Shown here: piece by piece, positions 18,880 through 26,763 of the stretch
Layout: every line of letters starts with the position of its first letter
Numbering within the stretch: position 1 is the stretch's first letter
NCBI GenBank assembly: GCA_028277405.1
Contig: JANQGH010000070.1
Coordinates: 1 to 64,000 of the forward strand
Reading direction: 5' to 3'
DNA from: Alphaproteobacteria bacterium
GTDB lineage: Bacteria > Pseudomonadota > Alphaproteobacteria > DSM-16000 > Inquilinaceae
DNA: 64,000 bases
Position numbers and translations under genes: made by a program
The notes under the pieces: generated by a model
Told to the model about the DNA's origin: nothing
Databases searched by the model: none
What the model saw: the letters and a program-made list of their open reading frames with translations, nothing else

Positions 18880-20611
18880 CCCAAAGCGCTTGATAGGGCT
18901 CCAGTTCAACGCGAAGCACACCGGCGTTGTCGGCATGCAGCCCACCGGAAATCAGGTCGCGGAGGTGTTCACCGGCGGCGAAACCCAGCTGCGTCAGGTC
19001 GACGGACAAGGTGACGGATTTGCCCGAGATGTTGATAGCCGCCCACAGGCGATCGTCGGGCGCCTCGCGAACGATGCTGAAGACCCGGTCATCGACCCTC
19101 ACGACCCTCTGCGCCGCGTTGGGGTGAAAGGCGGTGCGTTGCCGGCGAATGGTCAACAGACGATGATAACCGTCGAGAACGCGGCGGCGAAGGCTGTCCG
19201 GCTCCGCCAGTTCGGCCTCCAACGCGGAAAGCCATAGGCGCTCCCGGTTGATCGAGCGGTTCTGGCCGGTGCGTTCAACCCCCGCATGGTCACTGCGCGA
19301 GCCGAGCAGGCTGTGGATGTAGATGCCGGGCACGCCAACGACCGAGAGCAGGATGGTCTGCGCAGCCAGGAACTTGGCAGCGCGCACAACGTCGGTGTCG
19401 TCGGGCGACGCGACGGCATCGACATAGCTGATGTTCAACTCGTACGGCGCCGTGCCGCCTTCGGGCAGGGCACGCATCGAAACCAGGCCACCGTTGGAAC
19501 GCACGCGGTCGGCCATGGCGGCAACCTGATCGCGGGTCAGAATGCCCTCGACGGGCCGCAGGCCGATGCCGTCATGGGAGGCGAGGAAATTGAAGTACGT
19601 GGTCGATGGCGTCGTCGGCTCCAACGACGACGCCCAGTCAGACAACGGTCGCGCATTGCCCGTCTGAAAGGCGTAAAGCGTCAAGGGCGGCAACGGGAAC
19701 TGATAGACCAGATGCGCCTCGTTCGTGCCATCGCCGAAATAGCTGATGTTGTCCCGGTGCGGCACGTTGGTTTCGGTGATCAGCAGGGTTCCCGGCGCGG
19801 CGTAATCCAGCACCTGGCGCATCACCTGGATCAGCGCGTGGGTCTGGGGCAGATGCATGCAGGTCGTGCCGATCTGCTTCCAAAGAAAGCCGATGGCGTC
19901 GAGGCGGATGAAGCGTGCGCCCCGTTGGGCATAGAACAGCAGCAGATCGAGGATCTCGATCAACACGTCCGGGTTGGCGTAACTGAGGTCGATCTGGTCG
20001 GCGCTGAACGTGGTCCAGACCTGTTTTGGGCCTGATGCCGTTTCCACCAGCGTCAGCAACGGCAAGGCACGCGGCCGCGTGACCTGGCTGTAGTCGAGAT
20101 CGGGGTCGGCCACGATGAAATAGTCGGCGTAGGCCGGATCGTCGGCGACGAACCCCTCGAACCACGTGCTTTGGCGCGAGACGTGATTGATGACGGCATC
20201 GAACATCAGGCCGAACCGCTCCGCCAGCATCGCGACGTCGTCCCATGTGCCGACGTGCCCGTTCACCGCCCGATAATCGATCACCGAAAAGCCGTCATCG
20301 GAGGAATAGGGATAAAACGGCAGGACATGGACGTCCGGCACACTGTCCGCCACGTGCCGGTCGAGGACCTCCGACAGCACGGCCAGGGGTGGCCGTTCGC
20401 CGTCCAGGATCGAATCACCGTAGGTGATCAGCATCACATCCGTCTGATCGACCCAGCGGTTTGCGCGCTCGGGAATGGTATCCTTATGGCGGCCTGCCAA
20501 ATCGGCGATGCGTCCGACAAGCGCATCGGCGGTGTGGGACGGATAGGCAAGCGCCAGCCGCTCCCTCAAAACATCCACCCTTAGCGGGCGGTCATCGGCA
20601 TCATCGGGCAT
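18869..20611 (-). CDS. GH13 subfamily 18 sugar phosphorylase (sucrose/glucosylglycerate phosphorylase-like)
   Basis: 580 residues with a (beta/alpha)8 alpha-amylase-type fold. Visible are region I (FDAVINHVSRQSTWF), the nucleophile Asp in FIRLDAIGFLWKQIGT, the acid/base Glu in LLITETNVPH and the transition-state Asp in FLASHDGIGLRP. The early LITYGDSI and HVLPFYPYSSDDGFSVIDY are the GH13_18 pattern. These enzymes phosphorolyse sucrose, sucrose-6-phosphate, glucosylglycerol or glucosylglycerate to glucose-1-phosphate. Sequence inspection cannot settle which one. A marine-type compatible solute substrate is plausible. A small duplicate fragment lies at 17403-17475. Confidence 0.88.
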   Translation of the reverse strand: MPDDADDRPLRVDVLRERLALAYPSHTADALVGRIADLAGRHKDTIPERANRWVDQTDVMLITYGDSILDGERPPLAVLSEVLDRHVADSVPDVHVLPFYPYSSDDGFSVIDYRAVNGHVGTWDDVAMLAERFGLMFDAVINHVSRQSTWFEGFVADDPAYADYFIVADPDLDYSQVTRPRALPLLTLVETASGPKQVWTTFSADQIDLSYANPDVLIEILDLLLFYAQRGARFIRLDAIGFLWKQIGTTCMHLPQTHALIQVMRQVLDYAAPGTLLITETNVPHRDNISYFGDGTNEAHLVYQFPLPPLTLYAFQTGNARPLSDWASSLEPTTPSTTYFNFLASHDGIGLRPVEGILTRDQVAAMADRVRSNGGLVSMRALPEGGTAPYELNISYVDAVASPDDTDVVRAAKFLAAQTILLSVVGVPGIYIHSLLGSRSDHAGVERTGQNRSINRERLWLSALEAELAEPDSLRRRVLDGYHRLLTIRRQRTAFHPNAAQRVVRVDDRVFSIVREAPDDRLWAAINISGKSVTLSVDLTQLGFAAGEHLRDLISGGLHADNAGVLRVELEPYQALWVTR

Positions 20612-20653
20612 CGCATCGTCATCGCTTTGGCCGGCCCGTTGCTCAAGTCAGGC

Positions 20654-20677
20654 CTTATACATCCCGTACATGACGGG
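20654..20677 (-). promoter_or_regulatory. possible promoter/operator of the sugar phosphorylase gene
   Basis: On the minus strand TATAAG (20654-20659) follows directly after the palindrome CCCGT-CATGT-ACGGG (20663-20677), about 45 bases upstream of the phosphorylase ATG. A dyad abutting a -10 is a usual repressor or activator position. No clear -35 is seen. Confidence 0.28.
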
Positions 20678-20856
20678 GAGGTGCACCATACGCATCATAG
20701 GGGATGGTCCTAAGCGACGGCGAGGTGTTTGCGAAAGCGACGGACCGGCGGCTGCGCGGGCTTTCCGATCGAAACTGCCGCGACCGTGCGCCCCGCCACC
20801 GCCCGACCACCGTGTCGGCGATCGGGCGGCTTCGTCAGAGCGTCATCGGGGCGGCG

Positions 20857-21720
20857 TCAGGCGGCTGCCTGAATGCGGGCCACGGCGTCGTCGGTGGTCC
20901 AAAGACCGTTGGCGACATAGCGGAAGTTGATCAGGGCGGCCTGATAGCCGTCGCCCTCGGGCAACTTCGCCCCGGCGGTCGCGTCGCGCACCACGGCCAC
21001 CTCGTATCCCCGCTCCAGAAGATCGTAGAGATGGGCCTGGACGCAGAGATTGGCGGACATGCCGGCCAGAATGACCTTGTTGACGCCGTTCTTGCGCAAC
21101 TGCAGATCGAGATCGTTCACCTGCGGGCCGTAGACCTTGTGCGGGCTGGTGATGATCGTGCGGCCATCCATGATCAGATCGCGGTATTCCGGCATGAAAT
21201 CGGCGCCGGAGTTGTCGAAACCCTCCAGGCTCAACGGGCCGGCACGGTCGAACATGCCGATCGCGTGCATCAACGTCTCCAACGGTCCCTCGAAGCGCCA
21301 GCCATGATCGGTCGGGTAATAATAGTGCGGCGAGATCACCACGGTCATATCGGCGTCCTTGGCGGCGCGCAGCAGCCGCCCGATGTTCGGGACCGTGTTG
21401 TGCTCCGTCACGCTCTCGCCGACCACGCCCCAGGTCACGCCGTCCGGGCTGAGGAAGTCGATCTGCGGATCGGTGATGACCAGTGCGGTGTCACCGCGTG
21501 TGACCTCGACATCGGTTTGCGGCAATGCCGGCTCGGCAGGGTCTTCGTAGGCGGCAAGATCGGCGCGCGCGGGCCGCGATCCGGCCGCGACAGCCGCCGC
21601 CGTGGCCGCGGTTGCGACCGTCGCGGCCACGCCACCACGCAACATATCGCGCCGGCCGACGCCGTGATCGTGGTCGCAATGGGCATGGTGATGGCCGTGG
21701 GCGGGATGGTCGTTGGACAT
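20857..21720 (-). CDS. isochorismatase-family cysteine hydrolase, Tat-exported with His-rich leader
   Basis: 287 residues from ATG 21720, chosen because AAGGAGC lies 8-14 bases upstream. Before the Tat motif there are about 25 residues dense in His/Asp (HPAHGHHHAHCDHDH). Then GRRDMLRGGVAAT and a long Ala-rich hydrophobic stretch form a twin-arginine signal. The hydrolase domain (about 75-285) has Asp in TDPQIDFLS and the nucleophile Cys in AGMSANLCVQAHLYDLLERG. The domain normally splits amides or isochorismate in the cytoplasm, so periplasmic export is uncommon. The His-rich leader could bind metal during export. It is divergent from the AraC gene, which may regulate it. Confidence 0.82.
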   Translation of the reverse strand: MSNDHPAHGHHHAHCDHDHGVGRRDMLRGGVAATVATAATAAAVAAGSRPARADLAAYEDPAEPALPQTDVEVTRGDTALVITDPQIDFLSPDGVTWGVVGESVTEHNTVPNIGRLLRAAKDADMTVVISPHYYYPTDHGWRFEGPLETLMHAIGMFDRAGPLSLEGFDNSGADFMPEYRDLIMDGRTIITSPHKVYGPQVNDLDLQLRKNGVNKVILAGMSANLCVQAHLYDLLERGYEVAVVRDATAGAKLPEGDGYQAALINFRYVANGLWTTDDAVARIQAAA

Positions 21721-21853
21721 CTGAGAAGCTCCTTCTCCAGCGGTTCCGATAGCCCTAGTATGGGCCTTGGCCTGTGCCTTATCGTCTGCGTCCTGTGTCC
21801 TGACGGATCGGATAAGACGGCCACGGCCGCTCACCGCCCGGCAGCAGAGCCCG

Positions 21854-22750
21854 ATGTTCGACGACGTTTTGAACTCCCTGGAAGTAAGCCTTGAGCCCTT
21901 CGCCCTCTGCGAAATTCACGGCCGGTCGACGCTGGGTCTGGGCAGGCGCACCTTTGCGATCCTGCACTATGTGATCGCCGGCTCGGGCTCGGTGATCGTC
22001 GATTCCGGCGCACCGATCCCCGTCGAGAAAGGCGCCGTCGTCCTGGTGCCGGCATTCTGCCCCCACGGGCTGCGCGGCGAGGCCGATCGCGGTGATCCCC
22101 TGCCCGACTGCCGGCCCTTGGACGCCGCCTTGCTGCATTTCGAAGTGGGGTCCGGCGCCGAGACGCTCGCCGCCGTCTGCGGCCAGATCGATGTCTCCTA
22201 TCGGGGCCTAAGCGGCACCTTGAACCTGCTGCGCAGTCCGATCATCGAACATTTGGGACCGGACGACCGCGTGCGCCGGGCGCTCGACGACTTCGTTCAG
22301 GAACTGGCCTGCCCGACGGTCGGCACCAAGGCGCTGGCCAAGACCCTGTTGCAGCAAAGCGTCATCATCCTGCTGCGTCGGCGCTACCTCGCCGGCGATC
22401 CGTCGCTGCGCTGGATGCAGGGCATTTCGGAGGAACCGCTATGGGCCGCAATGCAGGCGATCCTCGACCGGCCGGACCAGATCCATTCCGTGGCCAGCCT
22501 GGCCGAACGGTCGGGCATGAGCCGGGCCAGCTTCGCCAAGCGCTTCCAGCACGCCTACGGCGCCGGGCCGATGGAACTGCTGCGAACCGTGCGCATGGGA
22601 CGCGCGGCCGAACTGCTGTCCTCAAGCGATCTGCCGGTCAAGCGCGTCGCCCAGATGGTCGGCTATCGCAGCCGTTCCTATTTCACCCGCGCCTTCGAGG
22701 CCGAACACGGCCTGCCGCCGGATGCGTTTCGCCGCGGTCTGGCGCAATAG
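21854..22750 (+). CDS. AraC-family transcriptional regulator
   Basis: 298 residues from ATG 21854; upstream in-frame codons lack family character. The N-terminal cupin-like sensor domain (about 10-100, with GRRTFAILHYVIAGSGSV and VPAFCPHGLRGE) resembles the AraC_binding_2/cupin_6 group. The C-terminal double helix-turn-helix lies at about 200-295 (VASLAERSGMSRASFAKRF and VKRVAQMVGYRSRSYFTRAF). It is divergent from the Tat-exported hydrolase gene across 133 bases, the classic regulator-target layout. Confidence 0.9.
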   Translation: MFDDVLNSLEVSLEPFALCEIHGRSTLGLGRRTFAILHYVIAGSGSVIVDSGAPIPVEKGAVVLVPAFCPHGLRGEADRGDPLPDCRPLDAALLHFEVGSGAETLAAVCGQIDVSYRGLSGTLNLLRSPIIEHLGPDDRVRRALDDFVQELACPTVGTKALAKTLLQQSVIILLRRRYLAGDPSLRWMQGISEEPLWAAMQAILDRPDQIHSVASLAERSGMSRASFAKRFQHAYGAGPMELLRTVRMGRAAELLSSSDLPVKRVAQMVGYRSRSYFTRAFEAEHGLPPDAFRRGLAQ

Positions 22751-22914
22751 ATCAAGCCCGCGCCATGGCCGTTTGCCGTTGGGTAGCGTTTAGCAGAACA
22801 GCAGGACGTCCGGTTGAGCTATGTTGTGTTGGCGGCCGCGTTCCAGCAGCTTTCGCCGACGACAACGCAGCACAACCGAACGTCAAACCACAGAAATCCA
22901 GGCCGGAAAGGACG

Positions 22915-23877
22915 TCACGCTGCGCCGGCCTTGCGCGCCGATCGAAAGCGCCAGGCATCAATCAGCTCTCGCCAGATCGAGCGCGTGGGTGTGGGCCAAA
23001 GCGCACCCATCTCCTGGTCGATCGAACGATCGCTATCGTCCGCCTCCGCGCCAACCCAAATCAGACCGCCCGATGCCGAGTACGGGGTTATCTCGGCGAG
23101 ATAGAATTCGCCCATTACATCGAAGAAATCGACACGCATATGTCCGAAGTCGCTGCTGATCTGTGCCGATATCCGGCACATATCTTCCCAAAAGGACGGC
23201 CTCGGCTGCGGCTGACCGACATCCGTCCTTTCGTCGTCGATAATCGCGCACCACGGCAGTTGTCGCCAGTTCGCGTCATAGAAGCTCAGGTCGGCATCAT
23301 CGGTGAGTTTGCCGATACTGAGTTGCACCAAGTTTGGCTGGCCTGAGAAACAGTAGACCCTGTACTCAGGCGGGACGACCAGCCCGTCGGGCGTGGCAAG
23401 ATACTCCTCGGCGATCAGACCACGCGTCACCTGAGCGTAGGCCCACTCCCGGCCGGCCCGACCATGGACCCGCCTGAGCCATCGGGCGGCTTCGGTCTTG
23501 GCATGATCGATGTCGAACCGCCGCTTGTCGTCGCACAGCAAAAAACGGCCGCTCAGATGCGAGGGCTTCAGAACGAAGCGCTCGGGCAAGCCGTCGAATG
23601 GGATCGCCTCCGCGTCGTGCCCATACCAATAGACCTTGGCCATCTTCAACGGCAGGTCTGCGCGCTTCAAGTAATCCCGCAGCATCATCTTGTCGCAAAA
23701 GACAGCGAACTGCGGGTCCCGCTCGAACAGCTTTCGCCATTGCATCTTGTCGCCGTAGGTCACGGGTCGGATGTAGCGGGGCGGATACCCCATCGCCCGT
23801 CTGAACCGGTACGAGTTCTTGATGTGTCGCAGGCGAACCAAACTGTTCGCCACCGCTATCGCGAGTTCTGTTTCCAC
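22915..23877 (-). CDS. TupA-like ATP-grasp fold protein
   Basis: 320 residues starting at GTG 23877; an in-frame stop lies upstream and no ATG precedes the homologous region. The arrangement matches the ATPgrasp_TupA family. The N-terminal helical YGDKMQWRKLFERDP is followed by CDKMMLRDYLK, then FVLKPSHLSGRFLLCDD (ATP-binding loop), GLIAEEYL, PEYRVYCFSGQPNLVQL and the metal-ligand region MRVDFFDVMGEFYLAEITPY. Family members attach amino acids or similar groups in polysaccharide or teichuronopeptide synthesis. It stands alone, flanked by AT-richer DNA at 23880-24010, which suggests acquisition by transfer. Confidence 0.78.
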   Translation of the reverse strand: METELAIAVANSLVRLRHIKNSYRFRRAMGYPPRYIRPVTYGDKMQWRKLFERDPQFAVFCDKMMLRDYLKRADLPLKMAKVYWYGHDAEAIPFDGLPERFVLKPSHLSGRFLLCDDKRRFDIDHAKTEAARWLRRVHGRAGREWAYAQVTRGLIAEEYLATPDGLVVPPEYRVYCFSGQPNLVQLSIGKLTDDADLSFYDANWRQLPWCAIIDDERTDVGQPQPRPSFWEDMCRISAQISSDFGHMRVDFFDVMGEFYLAEITPYSASGGLIWVGAEADDSDRSIDQEMGALWPTPTRSIWRELIDAWRFRSARKAGAA

Positions 23878-24014
23878 GATCCAGACTGCATAGAATCCGT
23901 ATGTGGCGTTTAGCGGACACTAGACGGATCAGCAATGCATGGCAAGCAGAACTCAAATAGAACGCCAATACACTCCGAATAATTGCAGATAATTTCTATT
24001 AGTAACTTGGAAAA

Positions 24015-24518
24015 TCAAGGTGAAACGGCGTCAAGCAAGCGCCAATGCATGATCTTAACGACCTGCGATAGCGCCTCTTGACGTTCTACTTCCAAATCGC
24101 GATCCAGCCGTGTCTCAAACGCGCGGAGTATCTGGTGCTTTGTCGCCCCCCTGACCGCGAATATGAACGGGAAGCCAAACCGTTCGCGATAGGCAGCATT
24201 CAGGCTCTCGAACTGGCGCAGCTCGTCGGCGGTCAGGCTATCCAGGCCGGCGCCACGCTGCTCGCGGCGCGAGGCGTCGGCCATGGACAGTTTGCCGGCC
24301 AGATCGGGATGCGCACGCAAGACGGCAAGCTGCAAACCGCGGTCCGCCTCGCCAAGCGCTTGCTCAAAAGCCGCCGTTAGATCGTCGAGATCGGTAAAGG
24401 GCCTGCGGTCCGCCGCCAGACGCGCAATGCTTGGGCTGTCCTCGGCGACATGTCCCAGGATGTCGACAAATCGATCGACGGACACGGCGTTGAGCGTGGC
24501 GAGATCAACCGGGTTCAT
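24015..24518 (-). CDS. uraD: 2-oxo-4-hydroxy-4-carboxy-5-ureidoimidazoline decarboxylase
   Basis: 167 residues from ATG 24518. It decarboxylates OHCU stereospecifically to S-allantoin, the third step after urate oxidation. Family motifs are present: the catalytic His in LRAHPDLAGKL and the Glu/Arg region ESLNAAYRERFGFPFIFAVRG. The gene overlaps the 3' end of puuE by 14 bases and is last in the minus-strand arm of the purine locus. Confidence 0.95.
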   Translation of the reverse strand: MNPVDLATLNAVSVDRFVDILGHVAEDSPSIARLAADRRPFTDLDDLTAAFEQALGEADRGLQLAVLRAHPDLAGKLSMADASRREQRGAGLDSLTADELRQFESLNAAYRERFGFPFIFAVRGATKHQILRAFETRLDRDLEVERQEALSQVVKIMHWRLLDAVSP

Positions 24519-25422
24519 CGGGGAACCTGTCGCGCCAATGCTTGGCGATGTCCAGACGGCGACAGACCCAGACCCCATCCTTGGCCGCGACGTAGTCGAG
24601 GAAACGCGCCAGAGAGGCGGCCCGTCCGGGGCGGCCCACCAGCCGGCAATGCAGGCCGACCGACATCATCTTCGGCGCCGTCTCGCCTTCGTCATAGAGG
24701 GTATCGAAGGCGTCCTTCAGGTAGGTGAAGAACTGATCGCCGGCATTGAACCCCTGCGCCGTCGCGAACCGCATATCGTTGGCATCCAGCGTGTACGGCA
24801 CGATCAGCAGCGGACCGTGGGGTGTGGTTTCCCAATAAGGCAGATCGTCGGCATAGGAATCGGCGCAATAAAGGAAGCCGCCCTCGCGTGCCGCCAGATC
24901 CCGGCTGACCGGGCTGATCCGCCCGGTATAGATGCCCTGCGGCCGTTCGCCCGTGGCGGCCGTGTGCTCGACGACCGCCTGTTGCAAATGGCGCCATTCC
25001 TCGTCCGGCGGCATGTGCTGATAGTCGATCCAGCGCCAGCCATGGGTGGCGATTTCCCAATCGGCCTCTTTCATCGCCGCCACCGCCTCGGGGTTGCGCG
25101 CCAAGGCCATGGAGACGCCGAACACGGTGACCGGCAGGCCGCGATCGGTGAACAGGCGCCACAGCCGCCAAAAGCCGGCCCGGCTGCCATATTCGTACAT
25201 GGACTCCATGTTCAGGTTGCGCGCGCCCTGGACCGGCACGGCGCCGATGCTTTCCGACAGAAACGCCTCAGACGCGGCATCGCCGTGCAGGACGCTGTTC
25301 TCGCCCCCCTCCTCGTAATTGACGACGAATTGCACAGCGACCCGGGCACCGCCCGGCCAGGCCGGGTCCGGCGGCGTTCGGCCATAGCCGATCAGGTCGC
25401 GGGGATAGTCGGTCGCGGTCAC
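24505..25422 (-). CDS. puuE: allantoinase, polysaccharide-deacetylase type
   Basis: 305 residues. The N-terminus (YPRDLIGYGRTPPDPAWPGGARVAVQFV) is characteristic of PuuE, the metal-independent allantoinase with a NodB-like fold. EIATHGWRWIDYQHM and GLHCRLVGRPGR provide the conserved active-site regions. It hydrolyses allantoin to allantoate. It starts four bases inside the uricase stop (ATGA overlap) and its end overlaps uraD, so the three genes form one translationally coupled unit. Confidence 0.95.
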   Translation of the reverse strand: MTATDYPRDLIGYGRTPPDPAWPGGARVAVQFVVNYEEGGENSVLHGDAASEAFLSESIGAVPVQGARNLNMESMYEYGSRAGFWRLWRLFTDRGLPVTVFGVSMALARNPEAVAAMKEADWEIATHGWRWIDYQHMPPDEEWRHLQQAVVEHTAATGERPQGIYTGRISPVSRDLAAREGGFLYCADSYADDLPYWETTPHGPLLIVPYTLDANDMRFATAQGFNAGDQFFTYLKDAFDTLYDEGETAPKMMSVGLHCRLVGRPGRAASLARFLDYVAAKDGVWVCRRLDIAKHWRDRFPDEPG

Positions 25423-26267
25423 CGGCTGACCGTGGCCTCGATCTGGCCGTGCGGGTCGGCGGCGGGAACAAAGACGAACGTGCTGTCCTCAACGCCAAAG
25501 CGGCCGAGGTCGGTCGGCAAATAATGCAGGTTGGGCATGGCTAGGCTGACCCGGTCGACCGTCGGCACCGCGTCGAGGGCGGCAATGCCCATGCGGTACA
25601 TCGTGTCCTGCACCGACACGCTGTAGGTGTCGGCAAAGACGGCGTCAAAAACGGCCAAGATGGTCGTGCGGTCGGCCGCGGCATCCTCGGGCAAGCCGCG
25701 ATAATGCCAACGCGCTGTGAGCGCGGAGGCGAGAATGCGGTCGTCCGTTTCCGGCAGGCTGGTGTAGCGGTCACGCACGAAATCGGTGAAACCCGAGCCC
25801 GTCGACTTCAACACCCGGCGCTCGTCGACACCGCCAACGGTTTCGCCGTCGCCATCCTGGCCGCGAACCACACGCAGATAGGGTTGCCCATTACCATCCT
25901 GCGCGAAGGCGTGGGGGTGTTCGACGCCGTTCAAGGCCATGCGTCGCCAGACCGTCTCCCACGCCTCGATCGCGACCTGCTCGATATCGGCATAGAGGTC
26001 CAAAAACCGGCGGGCGAGCGCCTCGAGGTAATCCAGCGCCGGTCCGGGTCCCGTTTCCGCGGCCACGACATAGGCCAGGTTTTTCATCGTGTCGGTGGCC
26101 ACCGTCGTGCTGTTGTCGGCACGATCGAAGGCGACGCCGAACGCCTCGCCCCGCAGGGTAATCTTCACGTCCAGTTCGCTGACATCCTGGCGTTCCTGGC
26201 GACGGTCAACGCGCATGACCCGAACGCGTTCCTTGCCGTGACGGTGATCCGTCAACCGGTAGCTCAT
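25419..26267 (-). CDS. uox: urate oxidase (cofactor-free uricase)
   Basis: 282 residues from ATG 26267. The upstream in-frame extension lies in the regulatory gap and was excluded. It has the tunnelling-fold uricase features: KERVRVMRVDR, the catalytic Thr region NSTTVATDTMKNLAYVVA, STGSGFTDFVRDRYTSLPETDDRILAS, and NLHYLPTDL near the C-terminus. It oxidises urate to 5-hydroxyisourate with O2, the substrate of UraH encoded divergently. It is the first gene of the uox-puuE-uraD arm. Confidence 0.95.
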   Translation of the reverse strand: MSYRLTDHRHGKERVRVMRVDRRQERQDVSELDVKITLRGEAFGVAFDRADNSTTVATDTMKNLAYVVAAETGPGPALDYLEALARRFLDLYADIEQVAIEAWETVWRRMALNGVEHPHAFAQDGNGQPYLRVVRGQDGDGETVGGVDERRVLKSTGSGFTDFVRDRYTSLPETDDRILASALTARWHYRGLPEDAAADRTTILAVFDAVFADTYSVSVQDTMYRMGIAALDAVPTVDRVSLAMPNLHYLPTDLGRFGVEDSTFVFVPAADPHGQIEATVSR

Positions 26268-26329
26268 GCCGTGCCCGCCCTCATCAGAACCTGCGCCATA
26301 ATGCGCATGTTGCAGCGCTAAAGCGGCTA

Positions 26330-26354
26330 TTGCACGCGGAATATGCATGTGCAA
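26330..26354. promoter_or_regulatory. inverted repeat in the divergent purine-catabolism promoter region
   Basis: TTGCAC (26330-26335) and GTGCAA (26349-26354) are perfect inverted arms with 13 bases between them. They lie in the 133-base gap that must contain the promoters of both arms (uox leftward, uraH rightward). The outer T...A spacing and position are consistent with a LysR-type or similar dimer site. The LysR gene at 38417 is a candidate partner. Confidence 0.4.
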
Positions 26355-26400
26355 ACTGAACGGTCACGCTGCTGTCGCCGTGACGCAAGGTGACTAAGAA

Positions 26401-26754
26401 ATGGGCAGACTGACAACGCACATCCTGGACCAAAGCCGTGGCCGCCCGGCCGCGGGCGTGGCCGTGCGCCTCTACCGTATGGACGGCGAGACGCAGGCAC
26501 TTGTCGCGCAGGCGACCACGAACGATGACGGCAGGCTGGACCAGCCAATCCTGTCGGGGCCGGAGATGCGGCCGGGCCTGTACCAGTTGGAATTCGATGC
26601 CGGCGCCTATTTCGAGAGACTCGGCACGGCGCTTGCTTCAGGAACGTTCTTGGAGACCGTTGTGATCCGGTTTCGCATCGACGCTGAAGAGGAGCACTAT
26701 CACGTGCCGTTGCTGTTGTCCCCGTACGGCTATGCCACCTATCGCGGCAGCTAG
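26401..26754 (+). CDS. uraH: 5-hydroxyisourate hydrolase
   Basis: 117 residues of the transthyretin-like family. It has the N-terminal LTTHILDQSRGRPAAGV with the catalytic His and the C-terminal tetrapeptide YRGS. The conserved HVPLLLSPYGYATYRGS ends the protein. It converts 5-hydroxyisourate to OHCU. It is the first gene of the plus-strand arm and is followed after nine bases by xdhA. Confidence 0.97.
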   Translation: MGRLTTHILDQSRGRPAAGVAVRLYRMDGETQALVAQATTNDDGRLDQPILSGPEMRPGLYQLEFDAGAYFERLGTALASGTFLETVVIRFRIDAEEEHYHVPLLLSPYGYATYRGS

Positions 26755-26763
26755 GGCCGGCCC

